Of a stretch of 40,331 nucleotides of DNA, positions 24,228 to 33,133 are shown one piece after another. The notes below the pieces were generated by a model that searched no databases, was not told the DNA's origin, and worked only from the letters and a program-made list of their open reading frames with translations. The position numbers and the translations under genes are program-made. The number at the start of each line of letters is the position of its first letter. Position 1 is the stretch's first letter. This DNA comes from CAZEYT01 sp964516295 (GTDB lineage Bacteria; Verrucomicrobiota; Verrucomicrobiia; Chthoniobacterales; Terrimicrobiaceae), in contig CAZEYT010000019.1 in NCBI GenBank assembly GCA_964516295.1, forward strand, positions 1-40,331, written 5' to 3'.

Positions 24228-24937
24228 ATCCCTCCTCTTCCCAAGCCGTTGTTTGTTGCTCGTTGTCGAAGGATTTCGGGGCCGGGGAGACGCGCACCCG
24301 GGTCCTGCACAGTCTGGATTTTGAAGTCCCGTTGGGCGGCATCACCATGCTGGCCGGTCAGAGCGGTTGCGGCAAAACCACGCTTCTGTCGTTGATGGCG
24401 GGATTTCTCCAACCTACGGAAGGTCATGTCGAGGTGCTCGGCGAGAAACCGGCGGAGATGTCGTCAACGAACGCCGTTTTGTTCCGCCGGAAAAATCTCG
24501 GGTTTATCTTCCAGCAATACAACCTCCTGCCGACGCTTACTGCAGCCGAGAATGCCGCCGTGCCGCTGCTCGCGGCGGGCATGGAGCTCGAGGAGGCCGT
24601 CTCCCAAGCGATGGGCCTTCTTGAGCGACTCGACCTCGGAAAGCGCGCCCATGCCCGCCCTTCCCAACTCTCCGGCGGCCAACAGCAACGCGTGGCCATT
24701 GCCCGGGCGTTGATCCACAACCCGCGCTTGATCCTCTGCGATGAACCGACGGCCGCGCTGGACGGGCGGACCGGACACGCCGTGATGGAAATGCTCTCCG
24801 CCGTTGCCGTTCATCCCGATCGCGCCGTCATCGTCGTGACCCACGATCACCGAATTTTTGATTTTGCCCGACGGATCGCCCACATGGAAGACGGACGCAT
24901 CCGGCACATTGAAGAAAACACCACGATCAAACCATGA
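24224..24937 (+). CDS. ABC exporter ATP-binding protein, DevA/LolD-like
   Basis: A 237-aa ATPase. Walker A is GQSGCGKTT at about 45-53, the Q-loop is FIFQQYNLLPTLTAAEN, the signature is LSGGQQQRVAIARAL, Walker B is LILCDEPTAALD and the switch His is in VVTHDHRIFD. This matches the MacB/LolD/DevA group that partners FtsX-like permeases. ATGA overlaps at both ends tie it to the permease and the adaptor. Confidence 0.94.
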   Translation: MNPSSSQAVVCCSLSKDFGAGETRTRVLHSLDFEVPLGGITMLAGQSGCGKTTLLSLMAGFLQPTEGHVEVLGEKPAEMSSTNAVLFRRKNLGFIFQQYNLLPTLTAAENAAVPLLAAGMELEEAVSQAMGLLERLDLGKRAHARPSQLSGGQQQRVAIARALIHNPRLILCDEPTAALDGRTGHAVMEMLSAVAVHPDRAVIVVTHDHRIFDFARRIAHMEDGRIRHIEENTTIKP

Positions 24938-25887
24938 AACACCTCCTCCGCCAAAAACTGCTTCTGGCCTCCTTCGGCATTCTCGGCCTCGCGGCCCTCG
25001 GCATTGCCTCCATGCGGCCCGAACAACGCGATGATGAGCCGCCGGCCGCTCCGCCCGCGCAGGACTTCACCAAAACCGTGGCCGGCGTCGGCTTGGTCGA
25101 GGCCGCTTCGGAAAACATCGTCATCGGCACACCGCTCAGCGGTTTGGTCGAAAAAGTTTATGTCCAGGTCGGGCAGACAGTGGCCGCCGGCCAGCCACTT
25201 TTCCGCCTCGATACACGCCACCTTGAGGCCGATCTCGCCGTCCGCCGCGCCGCCGAGCAAGCCGCTCAAGCCCGGGCCACCACCCAGGGCGAACTTCTGG
25301 CCGATCTCGACGATCAGCTCTCGCGCATCCGGAAACTCGACGCTCAGAAGGTGGTCAGCACCGACGAGCGCAAACGCATTGAGTTTGCCCGCTCCGTGGC
25401 CTTCGCCCGCGTGGCCGAAGCCCAGGCCGAACTCGCCTCAGCCCGCGCCCAGTCCGAAGCCGTCGCCACCGAAATCGAGCGCAGCACCATCAAAGCCCCG
25501 GTCAATGCCACCGTCCTCCAGGTGAAAATCCGCCGCGGCGAATTCGTCGCGGCCGGAGCCAGTCAGATCGCCCCGATGATTTTGGGTGACCTTACCTCGC
25601 TGCACGTTCGGGTTGATATCGATGAAATTGACGCCTCGCGCGTCGATCCTACCGCCGCCGCCTATGCCAGACCACGCGGACACGCCGAAGCGAGAGTTCC
25701 GCTCGAATTCGTCCGCTTTGAACCCTTCATCATTCCCAAACGCTCCCTCACCGGCGACCCCACCGAGCGCGTCGACACCCGCGTTCTTCAATGCATCTAT
25801 CGGGCCACGGAACAGTCGGTGCCTCTTTTCATCGGCCAGCAAATGGACGTCTTTTTGGAAGCCCCACCGAAGACCACAGAGAACTGA
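24934..25887 (+). CDS. HlyD-family periplasmic adaptor (membrane fusion protein)
   Basis: A 317-aa adaptor anchored by an N-terminal membrane helix (LLLASFGILGLAALGIA). The lipoyl half-motif LVEKVYVQVGQTVAAGQPLFRLDTRHLEADL comes first. A helical hairpin (ARATTQGELLADLDDQLSR through AQAELASARAQSEAVATEIERS) follows, then the second lipoyl half STIKAPVNATVLQVKIRRGEFVAAG and a beta-barrel. It should bridge the inner-membrane ABC pair to an outer-membrane factor, which is not in this cluster. It ends 4 bp from the end of the opposing small gene. Confidence 0.92.
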   Translation: MKHLLRQKLLLASFGILGLAALGIASMRPEQRDDEPPAAPPAQDFTKTVAGVGLVEAASENIVIGTPLSGLVEKVYVQVGQTVAAGQPLFRLDTRHLEADLAVRRAAEQAAQARATTQGELLADLDDQLSRIRKLDAQKVVSTDERKRIEFARSVAFARVAEAQAELASARAQSEAVATEIERSTIKAPVNATVLQVKIRRGEFVAAGASQIAPMILGDLTSLHVRVDIDEIDASRVDPTAAAYARPRGHAEARVPLEFVRFEPFIIPKRSLTGDPTERVDTRVLQCIYRATEQSVPLFIGQQMDVFLEAPPKTTEN

Positions 25888-25891
25888 CCGC

Positions 25892-26254
25892 TCAGCGGGC
25901 CAGCCAGAAAAGGAAGCCGGCAAGAGCAGATCCGACCGGCAAGACTCCGAACAACATCTTTCTCGATGCTCCGTGAATACGGCATCCAAAAAACTCGTGG
26001 AAACGCTCCTGAAAACTGATCTCTTCTGTCTCAGAAGGGTTCTCGGTGGATACAACGGACACGCAACGCGCCGAGAAGTCCATTGGCTCGCCCCGCTTTT
26101 CCTTCGATGGAGGGCGACTCGTGACGAACTTCTCAGCTTCGGCTTCGGCTTGGTCCTTGACCGTCTTGCGGGCCTTCCGGGGTGGCAGCATGCCCTTCGC
26201 CCGGATCATTGAGATCTCTTCGATGCGACTTGCCATAGCGACTCTATTTTCCAC
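25892..26254 (-). CDS. small tail-anchored hypothetical protein
   Basis: A 120-aa frame with a charged N-terminal half (RIEEISMIRAKGMLPPRKARKTVKDQAEAEAEKF) and a single hydrophobic helix at the very C-terminus (MLFGVLPVGSALAGFLFWLAR), which would make a tail-anchored membrane protein. ATG 26236 is an alternative start. No domain is recognised. It fills the space between the exporter operon and the tRNA and converges on the adaptor gene with a 4-bp gap, which argues that it is a real gene. Confidence 0.5.
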   Translation of the reverse strand: MENRVAMASRIEEISMIRAKGMLPPRKARKTVKDQAEAEAEKFVTSRPPSKEKRGEPMDFSARCVSVVSTENPSETEEISFQERFHEFFGCRIHGASRKMLFGVLPVGSALAGFLFWLAR

Positions 26255-26364
26255 AATTTAACCTGTCGGCCAAGAGGCGAAATGTAAAATTTTCGACGCA
26301 ATTGCCCGAAACCGATTTTGCCATTTACACCGGCCCGGAAGCGGAAGATATTCCGTTTTCCGAC

Positions 26365-26446
26365 GCTCACGTGGCGGAACTGGCAGACGCGTACGGCTCA
26401 GGACCGTATGGGGTAACCCTTGGAGGTTCGAATCCTCTCGTGAGCA
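26365..26446 (+). tRNA. tRNA-Leu (anticodon CAG)
   Basis: The cloverleaf can be drawn fully. The acceptor stem is GCTCACG (26365-26371) with CGTGAGC (26439-26445) and discriminator A26446. A D-arm is followed by anticodon stem TACGG/CCGTA around loop CTCAGGA, giving anticodon CAG at 26399-26401. A long class II variable arm with a GGG-TAA-CCC stem and a T-arm with TTCGAAT follow. The long variable arm and CAG anticodon identify leucine. CCA is not encoded. The menG start codon begins only 12 nt after the 3' end. Confidence 0.95.
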
Positions 26447-26458
26447 CTTTCACCAAGC

Positions 26459-27163
26459 ATGCCCGCTTCGCTGCCGCAACAAGATCCCGAGTTTGTCCGG
26501 CGAACGTTTTCGTCGATCTCCCGACGTTATGATTTTGCCAATCACCTCCTGAGCGGAGGCATGGATTTTGTCTGGCGGACCAAAGTCGCCCGCTTGGTGG
26601 CCGCGCACCGCCCGCAGCGCGCGCTCGATCTCGCCACCGGAAGCGGAGATCTGGCGGCAGCCATCCGGAAGACCTGCCCCGGGGCTCGGATCGTCGGAGC
26701 GGATTTCTGTTTGCCGATGCTTACAGAGGCCCAGGCTAAAGGCGTCCCGGACCTGATCCACGCCGACGGCCTCGCCCTGCCGTTTTGTGACGAAGCCTTT
26801 GACGTCCTGACCGTCGCTTTCGGTCTTCGGAATATGGCCTCGTGGACAGACGCCTTGAGAAACATGCACCGCGTTCTCCGGCCGGGCGGACTTTTGTTGG
26901 TCCTCGATTTTTCCCTGCCGGAATCGGTGGTTTTTCGCGGCCCCTATCGATTTTACCTTCACCACGTTCTTCCAAAAATCGCCGGATGGACAACTGGTCA
27001 GCCGGTCGCTTACGAGTATTTGGGAGAGTCCATCGAATCCTTCCCGCGCGGCAAGGCGATGACCGGGCTCATCGAGTCCTGCGGCTTTCAGCAGGCCCGG
27101 GCGGAGCCGCTTTGTTTCGGAATCGTCTCGCTCTACTCCGCCATCAGGCCGCCGGGGAGCTGA
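26459..27163 (+). CDS. menG: demethylmenaquinone methyltransferase (UbiE/MenG)
   Basis: SAM-dependent C-methyltransferase of the last step of menaquinone (or ubiquinone) synthesis, 234 aa. Family blocks are VRRTFSSISRRYDFANHLLSGGMDFVWR at the N-terminus, SAM motif I ALDLATGSGDLAAAI, ADGLALPFCDEAFDVLTVAFGLRNM, LRPGGLLLVLDFSLPES and the C-terminal YLGESIESFPRG. ATG 26459 is 12 nt after the tRNA-Leu gene and no Shine-Dalgarno sequence is seen, so the mRNA probably arises by processing of a tRNA-mRNA transcript. The 3' end overlaps the GH1 gene on the other strand by 20 bp. Confidence 0.94.
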   Translation: MPASLPQQDPEFVRRTFSSISRRYDFANHLLSGGMDFVWRTKVARLVAAHRPQRALDLATGSGDLAAAIRKTCPGARIVGADFCLPMLTEAQAKGVPDLIHADGLALPFCDEAFDVLTVAFGLRNMASWTDALRNMHRVLRPGGLLLVLDFSLPESVVFRGPYRFYLHHVLPKIAGWTTGQPVAYEYLGESIESFPRGKAMTGLIESCGFQQARAEPLCFGIVSLYSAIRPPGS

Positions 27164-28679
27164 GTCGAAACTCGCGAAGCAACGCAGCATAGGTCGCCGA
27201 CGGATTGTCTCCGAGATGATCGACCGCATGGCGTTTCAGGCCGTTCATATAATCGATCCGAAAAAGCCCGAACCGTGGCGTGAACGACCCCCACTCAAAA
27301 TTGTCCGTCAGCGACCAGTGCAGGTAGCCCAACATCGGAACTCCCGAAGCAATCAACCGACGGATCTCGCCAAAATGCGCCTTCAGAAAATCACTCCGGG
27401 TCACCTGATCGCGCCGCGCGTGCGCCACGGAATTGTCGGACTTGCTTCGATGTGCCATGCCATTCTCCGCCACGAGAATCCCCAGCCCGGGAAACGCACG
27501 CGAGTAGTAGGTGCAAAACGCATGCAGCCCCTCGGGAAGAAAATGCCAGTCCCACCACTTGCTCGAAAGACCGTCCATCAAATGCCCGTGCAAACTCCCG
27601 CTCGGAAACTCCAAGTCCGCAAACGACGGGGGGCGAAAAATATGCCCGATAAAGGGGTCATAGTAATCCAGTCCGAGAAAATCCAGCACCCGTTCCCGCT
27701 TGGATTGGGCCGCCTCACGGAGGAAAAACGAGAACCCCTCCTCCGTCGCCGCTCGCGAGGCAAAGAAGTCGGCCAGCCAATGAACACCCCGACCCACCAC
27801 GGCAAAAAAATCGCCTCGCAAGGCCAGCCCGGCCTCGCGGATCCCGTCACGCAAGGCCTGTGCACGGCTTAAGAAATATCCGGACAATTCCGGTCCCGTG
27901 ATCCCTAAGCCTCGAACACTTAGCAAATCCAGCAGCATGTTTTCCGACCAATAAACATCGCTGCAGAAGGTGTTCATCGTCACCATCGGCCGTCGCCATT
28001 CCCGCGCTTCGTAGAGATCATGAATCGCATTGTAGGCCCGCACGTGCGCGGCAAGCAGCCGGTTGTAAGCCCGCACCCCGACCGCTATCCCGGCGTGATT
28101 CCCACCGGGAAAATGCCGGTTCAAATAGGTATTCAGCACCAGCATGTTGGGCTCGTTCAGTGTCACATACCACGCCACCGGCGGCTGGGAGTAATGCTCC
28201 GCCAGGCGGTCGTTGACATGCGTGACGGCTTTTCGAACAAAACGCTCGAACGCTGCCGGCGTTTCATCATCCAACCACGCATCCACACCGAGCCACGCCG
28301 GGTGGGTGAAGTGGTGGAGTGTGACCACCGGCTCCATCCCGGCCTGCCGACAGGCGGCGATGCGTTCGGCATAGCCGTCCAAAGCCGCCGGGTCGAAGTC
28401 CGGCACATCCCGCGAGTCGGGACTCGTGGAAGGCTGCACCCGCGACCATTCGATGCTCAACCGAAAAGCGTTCAGCCCGATCCCGCGGGCGAGCTCAAAG
28501 TCTTCCCGATAGCGGTTCCAAAAGTCCACCGCCCCGCCCGTTCGTGCCACGCGCAGCGACCCCTCGTGCCACGTCCAATTGTTCTGCGGTTGAAAAGTCC
28601 CATTGTATCCGCCCTCGCTCTGGTATCCCGACGTCGCCACCCCGGCCAGAAACGTCCCGGTCTTCGGATTCGATTCCAT
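27144..28679 (-). CDS. glycoside hydrolase family 1 enzyme (beta-glycosidase-like)
   Basis: A 511-aa (beta/alpha)8 glycosidase. The acid/base Glu is E176 in the TLNEPN motif and the nucleophile is E405 in VAENG. FRLSIEWSRVQPS, VVTLHHFTHPAWL and GYLHWSLTDNFEWGSFTPRFGLFRIDY are GH1 landmarks. No signal peptide is seen, so it is cytoplasmic. It starts 20 bp after the MGDG-synthase-like glycosyltransferase gene, so it is probably in its operon and may act on a glycolipid sugar head group. GH1 includes plant SFR2, a galactolipid transglycosidase, which makes that idea possible but unproven. An ordinary beta-glucosidase is the simpler reading. Confidence 0.9.
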   Translation of the reverse strand: MESNPKTGTFLAGVATSGYQSEGGYNGTFQPQNNWTWHEGSLRVARTGGAVDFWNRYREDFELARGIGLNAFRLSIEWSRVQPSTSPDSRDVPDFDPAALDGYAERIAACRQAGMEPVVTLHHFTHPAWLGVDAWLDDETPAAFERFVRKAVTHVNDRLAEHYSQPPVAWYVTLNEPNMLVLNTYLNRHFPGGNHAGIAVGVRAYNRLLAAHVRAYNAIHDLYEAREWRRPMVTMNTFCSDVYWSENMLLDLLSVRGLGITGPELSGYFLSRAQALRDGIREAGLALRGDFFAVVGRGVHWLADFFASRAATEEGFSFFLREAAQSKRERVLDFLGLDYYDPFIGHIFRPPSFADLEFPSGSLHGHLMDGLSSKWWDWHFLPEGLHAFCTYYSRAFPGLGILVAENGMAHRSKSDNSVAHARRDQVTRSDFLKAHFGEIRRLIASGVPMLGYLHWSLTDNFEWGSFTPRFGLFRIDYMNGLKRHAVDHLGDNPSATYAALLREFRLSSPAA

Positions 28680-28699
28680 GGTATCGGTTCGCTTGGCGC

Positions 28700-29890
28700 T
28701 CAGCCGCCGGATTCCGTCGCGATTTTTTTGCGGAGCGCTTTTTCGCGGAGTTTGGAAATAATCACCGGCCGGCGCGGCGGCGTTTCGAGAGCAATCCGTG
28801 CAATGTCCCGGGCCGCACGCGGCCTCCCGAGCGCTTTGGCATTCTCCGACATCACCCGGACCCGCTCCGGGTCATCCAGAAGCCGCCGCAATTTGTGCGC
28901 GACCACCGTAACTTCCGTGCATTTCACCGCGGCTCCGGCTTCGAGCAAAACATCCGAATTCCGCTCCTCCTGCCCGCCAATAGGATCAAGAATCACCATG
29001 GGCAATCCCCTGGCCAGCGCCTCGGCAGTGGTCAGTCCCCCCGGTTTGCTAAGCAACAACGTCGCCGCGCCCATCAGGTCGGGCATCTCCTTGGTATAGC
29101 CAAAAACCCGAAAATCCTCCGCCCGATCCTGCACCAATTGGCTGACCTCGGCTCGGAGCTCGTCGTTCTTTCCGCAAACGACAATCGCTTGAAAATCACG
29201 ATCCACTTGGAGCAATTGCCGCACGACAGCGGTCGCCGGACTCAGTCCCAAGGCCCCTCCGGCCACGAGCAACGTGGGACGATCGGGATTCAATCCATGT
29301 CGCCCAAGAACCGCTGCGGGATCCACCGGTTCCTCAAACGCCTCATCCACCGGAATCCCCGTCACCTCGATTCGATCTCCCGGAAGTCCGAGGGCCTCCA
29401 TATGGATTTTGTCCTCTTCCTGCGCAACAAAATACCAGTCGAAGGCGCGGGTGATCCAAAACGCGTGAAAATGGAAATCCGTCACGACCACCCCCAAGCG
29501 CGCGTCCAGACGCCCATTGCCGATCAACCACGACAAGACCCCGGCGGGCATGAAGTGCGTGCAGAGAATGATATCGGGCTGGAATTCCTTCACCAAATTC
29601 ATCAGGGGCAACGCCTGCGGAATGTCGAGTGCAAGGCGGCTTTTGTCCGAGACCCAAGGATCGTCGCTCGACTCATACCACCAACCCAGAAACTCCGGAA
29701 GCAGCGCGGAAAGCTTGGCGTAAAGCGTGGAGTAGAGCTGTTTGTGGAGAACGTTTGTGTGGTCGAGCGAATCGTCGGAGAGCACTTCCTCGACATCCGG
29801 CCGACGACGCATCGCCCGCGCCAGCGCATCCGCCGCCTTTACGTGTCCCGAACCGACCGATGCTGAAAGGATAAGAACACGTTTGCCCAT
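28700..29890 (-). CDS. MGDG-synthase/UgtP-like diacylglycerol glycosyltransferase (GT28)
   Basis: A 396-aa GT-B fold enzyme. The N-terminal domain has the family start RVLILSASVGSGHVKAADAL, which fits MGDG_synth-type proteins, then IILCTHFMPAGVLS and VVVTDFHFHAFWI. The GT28 C-terminal domain has LLVAGGALGLSPA, VVCGKNDELRAEV, FGYTKEMPDLMGAATLLLSKPGGLTTAEALARGLPMVI. By family it transfers glucose or galactose from a UDP-sugar to diacylglycerol at the membrane. The specific sugar cannot be read from the sequence. The GH1 gene follows 20 bp downstream. Confidence 0.9.
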   Translation of the reverse strand: MGKRVLILSASVGSGHVKAADALARAMRRRPDVEEVLSDDSLDHTNVLHKQLYSTLYAKLSALLPEFLGWWYESSDDPWVSDKSRLALDIPQALPLMNLVKEFQPDIILCTHFMPAGVLSWLIGNGRLDARLGVVVTDFHFHAFWITRAFDWYFVAQEEDKIHMEALGLPGDRIEVTGIPVDEAFEEPVDPAAVLGRHGLNPDRPTLLVAGGALGLSPATAVVRQLLQVDRDFQAIVVCGKNDELRAEVSQLVQDRAEDFRVFGYTKEMPDLMGAATLLLSKPGGLTTAEALARGLPMVILDPIGGQEERNSDVLLEAGAAVKCTEVTVVAHKLRRLLDDPERVRVMSENAKALGRPRAARDIARIALETPPRRPVIISKLREKALRKKIATESGG

Positions 29891-29959
29891 GGCCGGACTC
29901 TGCCCGACCCGGCGGACGCGCTCAAGCCTGTTCGTCGCCCGCCAAACCCGAGCCCGGCC

Positions 29960-30841
29960 TCAGGGCACGATCTCGGACCCAATCCCGGCGTTGGTGAAGA
30001 TCTCCAACAACAAACAGTGCTGAATCTGACCACCCACGAGGTGGATCTTTTTCACGCCTTTGCCCAACGCCGCCACGGCCGACTGGACCTTCGGGATCAT
30101 CCCGCCCGCGATCACTTTCGATTTGATCAAAATTTCAACCTGCCCGGCGGTGACGGTCGGAATCAGGGAATCGGGCGACGAAGGGTCGCGCATGATGCCT
30201 GGCACATCACTCACAAAAATGAGTTTCGAAGCCTTGATCTCCGCCGCAAGCGCGGCAGCGGCCACATCGGCGTTGATATTCAACACCGTGCCATCCTCAG
30301 TTGCGCCAATCGGACTGATCACCGGCACGATTTCTTTCCGAATCGCCGTCGAGACTTCCTTCACCGACATCTTGGCCGCCTCGCCGACGAAGCCGATGTC
30401 CACCGTCTCACCATTGTCCGTGGTCTGGGGCAGGAGCCGTCGCGCTTGAAACACCGTCTTCCCGGAAAATCCTGCTGCCTGTCCACCGAAGTCGGAAATG
30501 GTCTTCACAATCGAAGGATTGATCTCCCCGTCAAGCGTGCTCTCGACGATCCGAATCGCCGTCTCGTCGGTCACGCGAAGGCCGTTCACGAACTGCGCTT
30601 TCAGGCCGGCTTCGCGCATGCGGGCCGTGATCGCTTTTCCTCCCCCGTGGACGAGGACCGGATTGATCCCGACCGCTTCGAGAAAAACCACGTCCCGCAA
30701 AAACTTTTCGACGATCTGTTCATCTTCCATCGCCGCCCCGCCATATTTGATGACGAAGGTCTGCCCGCGAAATTCCTGAATGTAGGGCAGTGCCTCGATG
30801 AGGCTTTCAGAACGGGCTTCGGGTGTGAGCGAGGTTCGCAT
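29960..30841 (-). CDS. argB: acetylglutamate kinase
   Basis: Phosphorylates N-acetylglutamate, the second step of arginine synthesis. The 293-aa product shows FVIKYGGAAM, NPVLVHGGGKAI, the GLRVTDETAIRIVE segment, INADVAAAALAAEIKASKLIFVSDVPGI, and GGMIPKVQSAVAAL, all family blocks. The start directly abuts the argJ stop (TAA then ATG, no gap). It is the last gene of argC-argJ-argB. Confidence 0.96.
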   Translation of the reverse strand: MRTSLTPEARSESLIEALPYIQEFRGQTFVIKYGGAAMEDEQIVEKFLRDVVFLEAVGINPVLVHGGGKAITARMREAGLKAQFVNGLRVTDETAIRIVESTLDGEINPSIVKTISDFGGQAAGFSGKTVFQARRLLPQTTDNGETVDIGFVGEAAKMSVKEVSTAIRKEIVPVISPIGATEDGTVLNINADVAAAALAAEIKASKLIFVSDVPGIMRDPSSPDSLIPTVTAGQVEILIKSKVIAGGMIPKVQSAVAALGKGVKKIHLVGGQIQHCLLLEIFTNAGIGSEIVP

Positions 30842-32029
30842 TTATTCCCCCAGATTGAGGCGAACGTATTCTTCCGTCAAATCGGTTGTCCAAACCATGT
30901 AGGACGCTGATCCTACACCAAGGTCAACCGTGACCTTGAACGCTTTTTTGGCGGCCACCTGCCGGAGCCTGGCAGACGGCGTTTTGGCCGCAACACCGTT
31001 CTCCACGGCTTGGAGGGCATCATAGTAAATCTGCGTTCTGGCCTCATTCATCCGCACGTCGCTGTAGCCGACCGCATCCAAGATCCGGCCCCAGTTCGGG
31101 TCGCCTCCGGCCCACGCACATTTCACCAGCGTCGAGTTCGCGATCGCCTCGGCCGCACGCCGCGCATGCGCCCGACTGGCCGCCCTCTGCACCTCGACTT
31201 CCACAAAACGCGACACACCCTCGCCGTCCGAAACAATCATCCGCGCCAGCGTCCGGGTTACCTCGTCAAGCGCCGCCCGGAAGACCACCGGCGTCGGCTC
31301 GACACCGCTGGCCCCGTTGGCGAGAAGGATGACGGTGTCATTTGTGCTCATGTCGCCGTCAACCGTGATCCGATTGAACGAATCCTCGACCGACTCGCGC
31401 AGAACCCGGCGAATGGTTGCCCGCGGAACAACAGCATCCGTGGTCACCACGCAGAGCATGGTCGCCATGTTCGGATCGATCATCCCGGCTCCCTTGGCGA
31501 TGCCACCGATGCGAAAGACCCCGTCTTCCGTTTTCACTTGCAGCGCGACTTCCTTGGCGAAGGTATCGCTGGTCATGATCGCTTTGGCTACCGCCGTGCT
31601 CCCGCCCGTCGCCGGCCTCAATGTGCCAATGCCGGCCTTGATGCGATCCATCGGCATCGGTACGCCGATCCGTCCTGTCGAGCAAACAAGCACCTGCTCG
31701 GCCTTCAGCCCGAGATGTTTCGCCGTGGCCTTGGCCATCGAGCGCGCATCGGCTAGCCCTTGATTTCCCGTGCAGGCATTCGCATTGCCACTGTTCAAAA
31801 CTACCGCCCGAACCCGTCCGGACCGCAGGTGATCCATCGAAATCCGCACCGGCGCAGCCTTGACTTTGTTCGTCGTGAAGGTCGCTGCCGATGTCGTATC
31901 CGACTCCGAAAAAACAACGCCCAAATCGTCGCGCGTCACTTCGCCGGTCTTGATCCCACACCCGGTCGCCGCCGCCAGGAATCCCTTCGACGCGCAGACG
32001 CCGCCTTTGATTTTCTTCGATTGGTTCAT
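30842..32029 (-). CDS. argJ: bifunctional ornithine acetyltransferase/N-acetylglutamate synthase
   Basis: Moves the acetyl group from N-acetylornithine to glutamate, recycling it, and in bifunctional forms also makes acetylglutamate from acetyl-CoA. The 395-aa precursor has the self-cleavage site A189|T190 in DPNMATML, T190 being the nucleophile of the beta chain. The oxyanion-hole T118-G119 is in CSTGRIG, and LNSGNANACTG is typical. ATG 32029 overlaps the argC stop (ATGA); an in-frame start at 32053 would lie inside argC. Mono- versus bifunctional activity cannot be told from the sequence. Confidence 0.95.
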   Translation of the reverse strand: MNQSKKIKGGVCASKGFLAAATGCGIKTGEVTRDDLGVVFSESDTTSAATFTTNKVKAAPVRISMDHLRSGRVRAVVLNSGNANACTGNQGLADARSMAKATAKHLGLKAEQVLVCSTGRIGVPMPMDRIKAGIGTLRPATGGSTAVAKAIMTSDTFAKEVALQVKTEDGVFRIGGIAKGAGMIDPNMATMLCVVTTDAVVPRATIRRVLRESVEDSFNRITVDGDMSTNDTVILLANGASGVEPTPVVFRAALDEVTRTLARMIVSDGEGVSRFVEVEVQRAASRAHARRAAEAIANSTLVKCAWAGGDPNWGRILDAVGYSDVRMNEARTQIYYDALQAVENGVAAKTPSARLRQVAAKKAFKVTVDLGVGSASYMVWTTDLTEEYVRLNLGE

Positions 32030-33060
32030 AAAAGTCCCGTGCTCTCGTCCCATCCGGCCATCAGGTTGAAATTCTGCACCGCCTGACCCGCTGCGCCTTT
32101 CACCAGATTGTCCTCGGCACTCAACAAAATCAGCCGCGACGACCGCTCATCCCATCGCAGCGAAATGTCGCAGAAATTTGTGCCGGTCACGTGTTTGGTA
32201 TCGGGAAGGCTCTTGGAAATCCGCACAAAGGGCTCGCGCGAATAGGCGTTTTCGAGCGCCTCCCGCGCCACGACTTCCGTCCGCCCGTCGGCAAGATGCG
32301 CAAAGGTGGTCGTCTGGATCCCGCGCGTCATGGGCACAAGATGCGGAACAAATGTGATAACAACCGACCTGCCGGCCGCGAGCGACAGTTCCTGCTCGAT
32401 CTCGGAAAGATGCCGGTGCTTGGGAATTCCATAAGCCCGGAAACTCTCGTTGCACTCGCCGTAAAGAAGCGTCACATCGGCCTTCCGCCCTGCTCCGCTC
32501 ACCCCGCTGCCGCTGGATACAATGATGTCGCTCGGCGCCACGATCCCCGCCTTCAGCAGCGGCACCAGCGGCAGAAGAATGCTCGTCGGATAACATCCGG
32601 CCGAGGCCACCAACCGCGCGGACCGAATGCTCTCGCGATGGAGCTCGGGGATTCCATAGACCGCCTCGCTCAACAAATGCGGCGCGGCATGGGTATCGCC
32701 ATAGAATTCCTTGTAAACATCGGCGGACCGCAGGCGGAAATCCGCACTGAGATCAATAACCCGTCCACCACCCTCAACCAACGGCATCGCATACTCCGCG
32801 GCGAGTCCGTGCGGCAACGCCAGAAAGAAATACTCCGCCCCGGATTTCAACAGGCCGGCAGCGTCCGGGCTTGAGAACTCCAGCCTCGCAAAATCACCCC
32901 ATCCCGCCAGTCGGGGAAGAACCTCGCCAACCCGCCGTCCGGCATGCTGCCGCGACGTCACCGCGACGATTTCCACTTGGGGATGTCTGGCCAAAAGGCC
33001 GCACAACTCCTCCCCGGAATATCCGTTCGCTCCAACAATCGCGACTTTGCTTTTTTTCAT
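32026..33060 (-). CDS. argC: N-acetyl-gamma-glutamyl-phosphate reductase
   Basis: NADPH-dependent reductase of the third arginine step, 344 aa. The Rossmann motif is VAIVGANGYSGEEL, the catalytic Cys is C156 in SAGCYPTS, and SGVSGAGRKAD, FVPHLVPMTRGI and SAEDNLVKGAAGQAVQNFNLMAG are family blocks. First gene of the arg operon; no arginine-repressor (ARG box) site was recognised upstream. Confidence 0.96.
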   Translation of the reverse strand: MKKSKVAIVGANGYSGEELCGLLARHPQVEIVAVTSRQHAGRRVGEVLPRLAGWGDFARLEFSSPDAAGLLKSGAEYFFLALPHGLAAEYAMPLVEGGGRVIDLSADFRLRSADVYKEFYGDTHAAPHLLSEAVYGIPELHRESIRSARLVASAGCYPTSILLPLVPLLKAGIVAPSDIIVSSGSGVSGAGRKADVTLLYGECNESFRAYGIPKHRHLSEIEQELSLAAGRSVVITFVPHLVPMTRGIQTTTFAHLADGRTEVVAREALENAYSREPFVRISKSLPDTKHVTGTNFCDISLRWDERSSRLILLSAEDNLVKGAAGQAVQNFNLMAGWDESTGLL

Positions 33061-33133
33061 GACGAGCCCGGAAGTCTGAAACCTCCGCCGCCTCTCGACA
33101 AGTCGTCAATCGCAGGAAATCCACCGGCTTTCC

